Assembly (NCBI RefSeq): GCF_005405925.1 | Contig: NZ_BJHV01000001.1 | Location: 10,168,001 to 10,232,000, forward strand | DNA from: Streptomyces antimycoticus | GTDB lineage: Bacteria > Actinomycetota > Actinomycetes > Streptomycetales > Streptomycetaceae | Length of the DNA: 64,000 nt | Reading direction: 5' to 3' | Shown: positions 9,200 to 16,990 of the stretch, in pieces | Numbering within the stretch: position 1 is the first letter of the stretch | How the letters are laid out: each line of letters begins with the position of its first letter | Position numbers and translations under genes: made by a program | Notes under the pieces: generated by a model | What the model was told of the DNA's origin: nothing | What the model saw: only the letters and a program-made list of their open reading frames with translations | The model's database searches: none

Positions 9200-9247
9200 G
9201 TGGCTGGGGTCAAGGGGTCACAGGTTCGAATCCTGTCGTCCCGACCA
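9200..9247 (+). other. tRNA 3'-end fragment, possible integration (att) site
   Basis: The sequence reads as the 3' half of a tRNA: a T-stem/loop ACAGG-TTCGAAT-CCTGT (9220-9236), then an acceptor strand CGTCCCG, discriminator A and encoded CCA at 9245-9247. No matching 5' acceptor CGGGACG or anticodon arm was found upstream, so this is not a complete tRNA. Integrative elements commonly duplicate exactly this 3' part of a tRNA gene as attL/attR, which fits the mobile-element debris nearby. Confidence 0.6.
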
Positions 9248-9275
9248 GCGTTTTCGCAGGTCGGAGGCTGTTTTT

Positions 9276-9689
9276 TCAGAGATGGGAAAGCGGCCTTCTT
9301 CGTGTTGTGCGGCGTGGTGGTCGCATGGTGGTCGCATGCACGCCTTGAGGCGTGGAGGCGCTCGGTGAACTGGCGGTCGGGGCGGCGAAGTAGGGCAGTG
9401 TGAGGCGTGCCCGGTGTCCGTTCGGGTGGTCTCGGCGTGGTGGCAGCCAGGCGGTCCAGTGCGGATGGCTATCGGCGGTGGGGTCGGCGTCGGCTTGGGT
9501 CAGTGCGGTGTCGATGGCCTCCACGGCGTGGTGGGTGGCTTGCTGGGTGAGGAGGCCGAGGACTCCGCAGGCGAATGACGTGCCCTGGGGCGGGCGTGAA
9601 AACGCCTGACACCACCGGCCCGCGACATGGCATACGGACCGCATGGACGTGGATCGCCAATCACCCGCAGCACCGTCCCGATTTTCCAC
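9276..9689 (-). CDS. Hypothetical ORF next to the tRNA fragment
   Basis: A 137-codon frame with no recognised family and a low-complexity Arg/Thr/Ser-rich C-terminus. The central part (GVLGLLTQQATHHAVEAIDT) could be a folded helix region. No clear ribosome binding site. It is listed because 9250-9918 otherwise contains no gene; it may be non-coding. Confidence 0.2.
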   Translation of the reverse strand: MENRDGAAGDWRSTSMRSVCHVAGRWCQAFSRPPQGTSFACGVLGLLTQQATHHAVEAIDTALTQADADPTADSHPHWTAWLPPRRDHPNGHRARLTLPYFAAPTASSPSASTPQGVHATTMRPPRRTTRRRPLSHL

Positions 9690-9694
9690 GGACT

Positions 9695-9729
9695 AGATCA
9701 GCTGAGACATAGACCAGATCCCTTGAGAC
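9695..9729. repeat. Two direct repeats AGATC-N3-TGAGAC, 21-base period
   Basis: AGATCAGCTGAGAC (9695-9708) and AGATCCCTTGAGAC (9716-9729) repeat with a two-turn period, upstream of the small membrane protein/protease pair. They could be a repressor or transposase-end site; no other copy was noticed in the window. Confidence 0.4.
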
Positions 9730-9918
9730 GGGACAATCGATCGCCTCGGTCGCGCTTCAGGTTATGGGTTGTCCTGTGACATCGAAGTTCGCGCGCGTGC
9801 CATCGAAGGTTGGGCCGGCGGCTTAACGACTGGTCAACGGGACGTGATCCATGCCACCACCCCAGTTCCTGCTGCCGTCATCAAGCCGAGCACGGCTACG
9901 CCAAGGTCATCTGTTACC

Positions 9919-10383
9919 ATGCCCGCCATGGCCGCGTCCGTACGGGGGATCGTCACGCCGCTCATTGCCGAACATGTGCCGCATGAACGTGAGTTGCTCG
10001 AATATTTGCGGCCACTCGACGACGACGGCATCACTCGGCTGTTCACCCGGCCCGATAGCGACGAGCTGCTCGGCTTCGGCGTGGCGGAAGTCGCCAGCCT
10101 GATCACCCCTGTCGTATGGCTGGTGGTGAACGAGTTCGTCACCCGGGGAACAGGCGTCGCGGCGGACGGCTTCTTCGCCCGTATCCGGGCACGCTTCTCC
10201 CGGACGCCCACCCGCGGCACAGGTGTTGCCGCCGACCCGGTGCCGCTGACCCCCGAGCAGCAGAAGGCGGTCTACCAGCGGGTCTACGACGAGGCGTGCC
10301 TGCGGGGCCTCGAGGAGGCGGCCGCGAAGCAGCTCGGGGAAGCCGTCGTCGCCCGGCTGGCCATGGGGCCGTCCGGGCAATGA
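9919..10383 (+). CDS. Small single-pass membrane protein coupled to an M48-type protease
   Basis: About 154 residues, no recognised family. An acidic N-terminal part (HERELLEYLRPLDDDGITRL) precedes one hydrophobic segment (EVASLITPVVWLVVNEFV), followed by a charged, helical C-terminus (LTPEQQKAVYQRVYDEACL). The start is uncertain: ATG at 9919 or 9928, both without a good Shine-Dalgarno; 9919 closely follows CATCTGTTACC. The stop overlaps the start of the protease gene (ATGA), so the products are probably made together. A similar arrangement with an unrelated sequence recurs at 52125-53877. Confidence 0.6.
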   Translation: MPAMAASVRGIVTPLIAEHVPHERELLEYLRPLDDDGITRLFTRPDSDELLGFGVAEVASLITPVVWLVVNEFVTRGTGVAADGFFARIRARFSRTPTRGTGVAADPVPLTPEQQKAVYQRVYDEACLRGLEEAAAKQLGEAVVARLAMGPSGQ

Positions 10384-12281
10384 CGGCGGCGCAGTCACGA
10401 GCGCTCACCGCGCGAGCGACCACCCGGCGGATGCTGATGCTGGTCACGGTGCTACTCGCGTCCGGAACCGCGCTCATCGGCGAAGCGGTGCTCACGTATC
10501 ACTCCGCGACCTCGCTCCCACACTGCGCCTCCGCAGCCGGCATGAATCTCCAAGGGCCGAAGTGGCGCACCGAGTTGGGGTTGCGCTTCCACTCGGAGCT
10601 GGTCGCCTGCCGGGCGGACGGTGCTCGGACCGCGCTGTACGCGACCGTACTGTGCACCGCCGGCGTCGCGGTGGCGGCCGTGCTGCTGTCCCGGTGGCTG
10701 CCGCGGTGGCGGCAGCGCAAAGACCGGCTCCCGGAGCTGTATTCCGCGCAGCAGATCGTGGCAGCTGTCGAGGGCGGCAGCGGGAACGACGAACGGTTGG
10801 CGCATCTGGCCCGGCTGGTGCAGCGCGCCGAGCTGCCCCGGGACCGGTTGCCCGGCTTCGTGTGCAATCCCCGGGCGCTGTCCGCCGGCGCGGTGACTTT
10901 CGGCAGCGTCGGCCGCTACACCGTCTGCCTGAACGTGGGGCTGCTGCCCAAACGGACGACCAAGGACAGGTCGCATTTCGACGCGGTCGTGCTGCATGAG
11001 CTTGCCCATGTGCGTAACCGGGACGTCGACCTGGCCTATCTCGCCATCGCGCTGTGGCGGGTCTTTTTGATCGCCGTGCTGCTGCCCTGCCTGGCCCTGA
11101 ACGCGGCCCTGGTGTTCCACGACCGCTTTCAGGGCGCCGAGCGGGCGTACTGGGACGGATACGAGCCCGGAGCGAAGACCGCGCTGCTCGCGGTGGTGCT
11201 CACCGCGCTGGTCTACGTGGCCAGGGCCGACATCCTGCGCCATCGTGAGCTGGTCGCCGACCGAGATGCCGTATTCGAGTTCGGAAGCGACCGGGAGGTG
11301 TGGAGAAAGCAGGTGGAATCGCGGTCAGCCGCGCTGCCCCGGCTTCGGCTCCCCCGCTTTCTGCGCAACCACCCGACCTGGAGTGAGCGCCTGGCCGAAA
11401 TCGACAACCCCCGCTCCGAGGACAAGGGCGGCACGAAGCTGCAGATCGCGGTCTTCCTCGTCGCGTACGTGACGATCATTTACTCGGTGATCTCCTGGCT
11501 CAAGCTCGACGCGGTCCCGGCGCAGACGGTGATCTATCTCGCTTACCTTCTGGGGCCGCTCGTCATCGCCACCGGCTTTGCGGTATTCCCGCGCCGCAAG
11601 GCGCGGAGTGCGGCCGAGGCGAGTGCGGCCCGCGCCTGGATGTACGGTGTCATCTGGCTGATCAGCGCCTTCGCGATGAACCCGTTCGCGAATTGGGCGC
11701 AGGCGGAGGACGACTGGGTGACGCAGGCAAGTGTCCATCTGCGCGAGATGTCCGACGAGATGAACGAGTGGCACGACGGACCCGCGGTGAGCGCCGCAGT
11801 CAAGGACCGGGCCGTCGGCTGGTACGAGCGGGGAGGCTCTGCGGTGCTCGGCCGGTTCGACAAATACCTTCCGGATGGGGTCGCGGGATCCGATGCCGCC
11901 GGCGCCCGCTGTGCCGCCTTGGGTGCGACGGTGAGCGACGCGCTGGAACTGCCGGTCTTTCCGGACTCCGGCGCGGGCGGAAAGGCATGGAAGCGGCTGC
12001 TTACGTCGACGGCCGAGGCCCAGGCCCTGCAGTGCCGCTCCGGCTACGACCTGGATGCGCCCAGCGAAGATGCCATGGTCAGCCTGCGCTATGGGCGGGC
12101 CAGAACAGCGCTAAGGCAGCTCTTGCCACCGCAGCTTGAGACGCCGGCCGCGGACGGGCGCCCGGGTGGTGCCGCCGGCGCCTTGATATGCCTTGTCCGC
12201 CCAGCACTTTACCTCCGCGTCGCGGGGGGCGTAGCCACTGGCAGCACCCATGTCGTGGCGAGCGCCGGGAATGGTGGGTGA
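10380..12281 (+). CDS. M48-type membrane zinc metalloprotease
   Basis: About 633 residues. The zinc motif HELAHVRNRD (HExxH at residues 206-210) and a downstream third-ligand candidate in RHRELVADRDAV are intact. Hydrophobic segments occur near residues 20-40, 80-105, around 220-280 and in two later clusters (VFLVAYVTIIYSVISWL, YLAYLLGPLVIATGFAVF), so it is a multi-pass membrane protease. The ATG overlaps the upstream stop (ATGA). From about residue 577 the reading frame crosses the antisense strand of an IS5 transposase remnant, so the last 55-60 residues are probably foreign and the original C-terminus lost. Substrate unknown. Confidence 0.82.
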   Translation: MTAAQSRALTARATTRRMLMLVTVLLASGTALIGEAVLTYHSATSLPHCASAAGMNLQGPKWRTELGLRFHSELVACRADGARTALYATVLCTAGVAVAAVLLSRWLPRWRQRKDRLPELYSAQQIVAAVEGGSGNDERLAHLARLVQRAELPRDRLPGFVCNPRALSAGAVTFGSVGRYTVCLNVGLLPKRTTKDRSHFDAVVLHELAHVRNRDVDLAYLAIALWRVFLIAVLLPCLALNAALVFHDRFQGAERAYWDGYEPGAKTALLAVVLTALVYVARADILRHRELVADRDAVFEFGSDREVWRKQVESRSAALPRLRLPRFLRNHPTWSERLAEIDNPRSEDKGGTKLQIAVFLVAYVTIIYSVISWLKLDAVPAQTVIYLAYLLGPLVIATGFAVFPRRKARSAAEASAARAWMYGVIWLISAFAMNPFANWAQAEDDWVTQASVHLREMSDEMNEWHDGPAVSAAVKDRAVGWYERGGSAVLGRFDKYLPDGVAGSDAAGARCAALGATVSDALELPVFPDSGAGGKAWKRLLTSTAEAQALQCRSGYDLDAPSEDAMVSLRYGRARTALRQLLPPQLETPAADGRPGGAAGALICLVRPALYLRVAGGVATGSTHVVASAGNGG

Positions 12282-12389
12282 GGCCGCCAGCAGCCGGCCT
12301 GCCGCGTCGGCGATGACCGGCCACGCCGAGCCGGGCTCGTCGGACATGGCGGCGCCGACACGGCTGAGAGCTACCGCGGAGCTGCGCAC
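12111..12389 (-). mobile_element. IS5-family (DDE_Tnp_4) transposase fragment
   Basis: A 92-codon frame with clear similarity to Streptomyces IS5-type transposases: VGAAMSDEPGSAWPVIADAA, SPTIPGARHDMGAA, then VKCWADKAYQGAGGT and RAPVRGRRLKL. Only the middle of the transposase remains; no ends or inverted repeats were found. It lies antisense to, and has replaced or extended, the 3' end of the M48-type protease gene. Confidence 0.78.
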
Positions 12390-12419
12390 CGACCGGTGAC
12401 CGGTCGGTGCGGGCCCGGT

Positions 12420-13562
12420 CTACCGGTTCGCGGCTTCGCGAGAGGCGATCCGGTTCGTGCGACCGACCGCGCGGACCACGGCGTTGCGCACCGCGAGGCC
12501 CGGCCGGGTGCGGGGCACCATGAGCCTGGAGAGCAGACCGACGCGTCGCTGCCGCGGGCCTACCTCACGGCGGAGCCGCGACTCGTAGGCGGCGAAGGCG
12601 CGGGTGTGATCACCGGGATGTGCGGCGAGCTCTTCTGCGAGGGCGTACGCGCCCGCCATCGCCATGCTGGACCCGTCGCCCAGCAGGGCTGTCGCCGCCG
12701 CCGCGTCCCCGAGCAGTACGACCCGTCCGCGGGACCACGAGGGCATCCGGATGGTGGTCAGGGGGTCGAAGAACGGAGCCGGGTGGTCGAGGAACGCCGC
12801 CACGAGTTCCGGTGCCCGCCACCGCACGTCGGCGTAGGCGTCGGCCACGGTCTGCTTGTGAAGGGCGATGTTCTTGCGGTCGTGGGGCGCTGGCTGTGCG
12901 GCCCGGAAGGTGAAGATCGCGAGCGGAGTGGTCCGCGAGGGGTGGAGGACCAGCATCCGGTTCGGCGCGGTCAGCATCGTCATCTCGTTCGGGTCCTCGA
13001 TGGCGTCGGGTTCCAACGGGACGGTCGCGCCGTACAGGCCCAGGTCGCTCGCGAACTGCCGCTCGGGTCCGAATACCAAGCGCCGTACGGTGGAGTGCAT
13101 CCCGTCGGCACCGACTATCAAGTCGAAGCGGCGTGGCGCGGACCGCCGGAAGGTGACGTCCACCCCGCCTTCATCCTGGTCGAGAGCGGTGACCGTGTCG
13201 TCGAACAAGAACTCGGCCTCGGTCTGCGCCGACCGGTGGAGCACCTCGGACAGGTCGGCTCGGGTCACCTCGACCGTCGGAGCCTTGTCCGAGGTGAGCG
13301 GGAGTTGCAGGATCCGCCTGCCGTCGGGGTCGAGCAGGGTCAGTGACCGATTGCGGGTGGCGAGCCCGCGGAGCTGCGGGAGGATGCCCATGCGGTCGGC
13401 GACCGGGATCGCGGGCCCCTTCACGACGATCGCGCTACCACCGGAGCGCAGCTGCCGGGCGTGTTCGACGACCGTCGGCCGGTATCCATTCTTGGAGAGC
13501 CAGTATGCGAGTGCGGGCCCTGCGATTCCGGCACCGACTATCAGCACCTCGGGCTTCTTCAT
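12420..13562 (-). CDS. FAD-dependent monooxygenase (PHBH-like aromatic hydroxylase fold)
   Basis: 380 residues. The N-terminal Rossmann motif is VLIVGAGIAGPALAYWLSK; the second FAD/NAD(P)H motif is LIVGADGMHSTVRRLVFG; the GD motif is VVLLGDAAAATALLGDGSS. This is the class A flavin monooxygenase pattern (PHBH, TetX, polyketide hydroxylases). It is divergent from an ArsR regulator with two strong operators between, so it is probably repressed by that regulator. Substrate unknown; detoxification or antibiotic modification is plausible. Confidence 0.9.
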   Translation of the reverse strand: MKKPEVLIVGAGIAGPALAYWLSKNGYRPTVVEHARQLRSGGSAIVVKGPAIPVADRMGILPQLRGLATRNRSLTLLDPDGRRILQLPLTSDKAPTVEVTRADLSEVLHRSAQTEAEFLFDDTVTALDQDEGGVDVTFRRSAPRRFDLIVGADGMHSTVRRLVFGPERQFASDLGLYGATVPLEPDAIEDPNEMTMLTAPNRMLVLHPSRTTPLAIFTFRAAQPAPHDRKNIALHKQTVADAYADVRWRAPELVAAFLDHPAPFFDPLTTIRMPSWSRGRVVLLGDAAAATALLGDGSSMAMAGAYALAEELAAHPGDHTRAFAAYESRLRREVGPRQRRVGLLSRLMVPRTRPGLAVRNAVVRAVGRTNRIASREAANR

Positions 13563-13655
13563 GGCGATGACCTCGCGGAGTGTCGATGACCAGGTCCCCG
13601 GCGAGTGCCGGGCCGGGTCTGAGGGGGCGGCGGCACCGGCAGCGCAATCGGGTCA

Positions 13656-13717
13656 AGGTACGATCAATTTCGTACCTCAGTGGAGCACATCCTTGAGGTA
13701 CGATGCAAGTCGTACCT
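13656..13717. promoter_or_regulatory. Two perfect inverted-repeat operators for the ArsR regulator
   Basis: AGGTACGA-N6-TCGTACCT occurs at 13656-13677 and again at 13696-13717. Both copies have perfect 8-base arms with different spacers (tcaatt, tgcaag), and their starts are 40 bases apart. They occupy the divergent promoter between the flavin monooxygenase and the ArsR gene, ending one base before the ArsR ribosome binding site. Confidence 0.88.
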
Positions 13718-13731
13718 GAAGGGAGTGTCGC

Positions 13732-14067
13732 GTGGCCGGGATGAACCTGGTCGGCCCGGAGGCCGATGCGCTCGATCTGGGTGCGGTGTTTCGCGCCCTC
13801 GCCGACGAGCACCGTCGTTCGGTGATGACGGAGTTGGCCGCCGACCCCAGCGACAGCGAGCGAGGCTGCAATTCGTTCAATCTTCCGATCTCGAAGCAGA
13901 CCCAGACCCACCACTTCCGGGTCCTGCGCGAGGCAGGTCTCATTGACGAGATCGACTACGGCAACCGCAAGGGCATCCGACTACGACGCGCGGACATCGA
14001 GAAGAGATTCCCCGGGCTGCTCACGCTCCTGCGCGCAGAGTCCCCGGGCGGTACTGCTCCTCGCTGA
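13732..14067 (+). CDS. ArsR/SmtB-type winged-helix regulator
   Basis: 111 residues with one winged-helix domain: VFRALADEHRRSVMTELAAD, recognition helix LPISKQTQTHHFRVLREAGL, and wing IDYGNRKGIRLRR. There is no Cys-rich metal-sensing motif, so an organic effector is more likely than a metal. GTG start with GAAGGGAG eight bases upstream. It is divergent from the flavin monooxygenase and flanked by paired operators, indicating autorepression and control of that enzyme. Confidence 0.88.
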   Translation: MAGMNLVGPEADALDLGAVFRALADEHRRSVMTELAADPSDSERGCNSFNLPISKQTQTHHFRVLREAGLIDEIDYGNRKGIRLRRADIEKRFPGLLTLLRAESPGGTAPR

Positions 14068-14372
14068 GCACAGCTGAGCACGCCGGAAGGAGTCCGAGTC
14101 GGCCCTGAGCCGCGAGCTCAGCCGGATCCAGCTCGCGCCCGGCTCGCAGGTAGCCGAGCTCGACGCGGACACGAATGGATCGGTGTCGCTTCGACCACCG
14201 TCCCGCGCTCGTGATCGGCGCCGAGCTCTTCCGCACGCTCCCTCACGCCAACACCCACTGAGGTTTGTTTCCTCAACCTGTGTGCGGAGCAGGGCGACTG
14301 GGGGTGAGGGCGGGGTCCGGGCTGGGAAGACCTGCGCCCATCGCCGGGTGTGCCCCGGCAGCCAGTACCCCT

Positions 14373-14404
14373 GTGCCGGGCGGCGGTCGAACGCCGCCCG
14401 GCAC
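14373..14404 (-). terminator. Strong GC hairpin after the acetylxylan esterase gene
   Basis: GTGCCGGGCGGCG and its exact complement CGCCGCCCGGCAC form a 13-bp stem with a 6-base loop, starting 8 bases past the esterase stop on the minus strand. Typical of actinobacterial hairpin terminators without a T-tract. Nothing else supportable was seen in the 344-base gap 14068-14411. Confidence 0.75.
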
Positions 14405-14411
14405 GCCGGGT

Positions 14412-15380
14412 TCAGCCCAGCAGCTCCCGCAGAAAGCCGATCTGCTCGGCCTGCTGATGCGTGCCCCCGCCCTCGTGGCCGTTGAAGGACCACACCTTGA
14501 GGTCCTTCTCACCGGCGTAGTGGTGATGGGCGGCGAAACCGCAGGAGGTCGGGGTGATCTCATCGCGCAGGGCGGTCGAGAAGAGCGCGGGCGCGGTGGC
14601 GCGGGCCGCGAAGTTGAGCCCGTCGAAGTGGTCGAGTGTGGCGAACACCCGCTCGGCCAGGTGGCGTTGTCCGGCGCAGAACCGGGCCAGTTCACCGTAG
14701 GGGTCCGCGTCGGTGATCTCGACCGCGCGCCGGATGTGGGTCATGAACGGCACATCCACCAGGGCCGCCGTCAGGTCGGGCACCAGCCCGGCCGCCGCCA
14801 GGGCCAGCGCACCGCCCTGACTGCCGCCGCTGACCACGATCCGCGCGGAATCCACCAGCGGATGCTCGCGGGCGGCCTCCACCGCCCGTACCGCGTCCGT
14901 GTACAGCCGGCGGTAGTAGTAGTCGTCCGGGGAGAGGACGCCCTGGGTCATCTTGCCCGGTGTCTCGGGCCCGGTGCCGCCGACCGGATCGGGGGTGACG
15001 CCGGGCGAGTGCTGGACCCAGCCCTGGCCCCGGCTGTCCATCACGAAGACCGCGTAGCCCACCGACGGCCACAGCAGCCAGTTGTGCGGCAGCCCCCGGC
15101 CGCCGTTGTAGCCGAGGTACTGCACCACGCACGGCAGCGGGCCCGCCACATCCCGCGGGGTCAGCAGCCAGCCGCGTATCCGGTGCCCGCCGAAGCCGGA
15201 GAACTCCACATCGTAGGTCCGCACTCGGGCCAGCCCGGTGTCCTCCTCGGTGAACACCGCGTTCAGCTCGCAGGCGCGGGCCTCGGCGAGGGTCCGCGTC
15301 CAGAAGGCGTCGAAGCCGTCCGGCTCGGGCAGCGGGGGCTGGTAGGTGCGCAGCTGCTCCAGGGGCAGGTCGATGAACAC
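14412..15380 (-). CDS. Acetylxylan esterase-like protein (CE7 / AXE1 family)
   Basis: About 322 residues from the GTG at 15380 (GGAGG 10 bases upstream), matching CE7 length; the frame extends upstream to 15497 without a better start. The alpha/beta-hydrolase nucleophile elbow is GGSQGG; upstream RGQG (DSRGQGWVQHS) is the family's second motif, and the C-terminal HEGGG supplies the catalytic His. No signal peptide, so likely intracellular deacetylation of imported xylo-oligosaccharides or other acetyl esters. It follows a LacI-type regulator on the same strand. Confidence 0.87.
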   Translation of the reverse strand: MFIDLPLEQLRTYQPPLPEPDGFDAFWTRTLAEARACELNAVFTEEDTGLARVRTYDVEFSGFGGHRIRGWLLTPRDVAGPLPCVVQYLGYNGGRGLPHNWLLWPSVGYAVFVMDSRGQGWVQHSPGVTPDPVGGTGPETPGKMTQGVLSPDDYYYRRLYTDAVRAVEAAREHPLVDSARIVVSGGSQGGALALAAAGLVPDLTAALVDVPFMTHIRRAVEITDADPYGELARFCAGQRHLAERVFATLDHFDGLNFAARATAPALFSTALRDEITPTSCGFAAHHHYAGEKDLKVWSFNGHEGGGTHQQAEQIGFLRELLG

Positions 15381-15566
15381 GGTGGGCGGACCTCCGTAGC
15401 GATCGGTGCGGCGATGAACTGGGGCGATACGGGTCGGAGACACGGTTGGGCGGCGCGGATGCGCGGGACCGGTGGGCGGTGCGGTGAAGGACGGCATATC
15501 AGGTGTGGGGGAGGGGACTGGTGATACGGGCCCGTCCGGACAGCCGTGCAGTGTTCGAGACCTCGG

Positions 15567-16610
15567 TCATAAGAGAGCGCGAAGTGGGGGAGCGGTACTG
15601 GACCGGACCATGAGCCGGGTGGACAGCTCGGTCCGGATCGCCTCCGGTATCTCGCCGGTCATCAGCCGCAGCAGCGTGCGCAGCGCCGCGGCCGCCATCT
15701 CCGACAGCGGCTGACGGACCGTCGTCAGCGCGGGCGTGATCCAGCGGGCCTGCGGCAGATCGTCGAAGCCCACGACGCTGATGTCCCGCGGCACCCTCAG
15801 CCCCCGTTCCCCGGCCGCCTGGTACACACCCGGCACCATCTGATCGGAGCAGACGAAGACGGCGGTGGGCGGCTCGGGCAGATCCAGCAGCTCGGCCATC
15901 CGGTGGCGCGCCCCGGCCTCGGTGATATCGCCGTAGCGCACATACGCGGACGGCACCGGCAAAGCGGCCGCCGCCATCGCCGACCGGTACCCGGCGACCC
16001 GGCCACCGTCGCGCACCGCCCGACCCAGACCGCCGATCACCGCGATCCGGCGGTGCCCCAGCGCGATGAGGTGCTCGGTCGCGGCCATCCCGCCCTGCCA
16101 GTTGGCGGCCGCCACGGACGGCACCCCGGGCGGCGGGTCGTGCGCGGGGTCGATCATCACAAACGGGATCCGGTGCTCATCGAGCCAGGAGTACTGGGCG
16201 GGCGCGAGCTCCGTGAGATGGAACAGCACACCCGAGCTGCCCCGGGCGTACAGCTTGTCCGGCCAGCCGTGCTCGCTCGGGCCGCCCCGGCCACGGGTGG
16301 CCGCGGCCGAGACCACCACCTCGAGTCCCGCCTCGTGCGCGGCCTCCGCCGCGCCGTGCAGCACCGCCCCCGACCAGGCGCTGTCGAGCGAGTGCACCAC
16401 CAGGTCGACCATCGCGGCCGGTTTGGGCGTCTCGCAGCGCGGCCTGCGGATGTACCCCAGGCGGTCCAGGACCTCGGTGACCCGGCGACGGGTCTCGGGG
16501 GCCACGTCCTCCCGGCCGTTGACCACCTTCGAAGCGGTCGGTACCGACACACCCGCCTCACGGGCGACGACCGCCAGCGTGGGCCCCGTCGATCCCGAGG
16601 AACGAGCCAT
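15567..16610 (-). CDS. LacI-family transcriptional regulator
   Basis: 347 residues. The HTH/hinge region reads LAVVAREAGVSVPTASKVVN and then GREDVAPETRRRVTEVLDRLGYIRRP; the periplasmic-binding-like ligand domain follows with SVVGFDDLPQARWITPALTT near the C-terminus. It is upstream of the acetylxylan esterase on the same strand, so it probably controls that gene. A half-conserved palindrome (16656-16667) lies upstream of its start; the better LacI-type site at 23362 near GH127 may be another target. Confidence 0.92.
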   Translation of the reverse strand: MARSSGSTGPTLAVVAREAGVSVPTASKVVNGREDVAPETRRRVTEVLDRLGYIRRPRCETPKPAAMVDLVVHSLDSAWSGAVLHGAAEAAHEAGLEVVVSAAATRGRGGPSEHGWPDKLYARGSSGVLFHLTELAPAQYSWLDEHRIPFVMIDPAHDPPPGVPSVAAANWQGGMAATEHLIALGHRRIAVIGGLGRAVRDGGRVAGYRSAMAAAALPVPSAYVRYGDITEAGARHRMAELLDLPEPPTAVFVCSDQMVPGVYQAAGERGLRVPRDISVVGFDDLPQARWITPALTTVRQPLSEMAAAALRTLLRLMTGEIPEAIRTELSTRLMVRSSTAPPLRALL

Positions 16611-16655
16611 CGAGACTCCCTTCCCTAACCGCCCATGTGGAACCCTGACCGGGCA

Positions 16656-16667
16656 GCAATCGGTTTC
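16656..16667. promoter_or_regulatory. Imperfect LacI-type site upstream of the LacI gene
   Basis: GCAATCGGTTTC (minus strand GAAACCGATTGC) resembles an imperfect LacI-family palindrome centred on CG, about 46 bases upstream of the regulator. The rest of 16611-16990 has no gene; TTGACA at 16864-16869 is a possible -35 for the SGNH gene but no good -10 follows. Confidence 0.3.
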
Positions 16668-16990
16668 TACCCTAAGGCCGCCTCAAGTCGCCGGGAAGAC
16701 CCGGGAGTCGAGGGGGGGTGCCCCATGCCTCCTTGTCGCCGCCGCCCTCCGAAACGTTGCCGGCTCCCCGCACCATCTCGACGGCTTCCGACACGGCAGG
16801 TGCATTCATCGGGTCTATATGGACGGAATCCAGGAGGGCCGCGCGCTTGTCTCGTGTTATTCCTTGACACCTCCGATGTCTTATTGGTTGTCTACGTCGC
16901 GCTCGTGCTCCTCCTCGGCCGTGCTCCTCACGGCCGCGTTCGGTCCAGCTCACTCGTCTCCAGTTCCGTCGCTCTGGAAGGCAGCACGTC

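Noticed and set aside
9117..9247. A complete tRNA gene
   Set aside because: Only T-arm, acceptor 3' strand and CCA are present; no matching 5' acceptor, D-arm or anticodon arm could be found.
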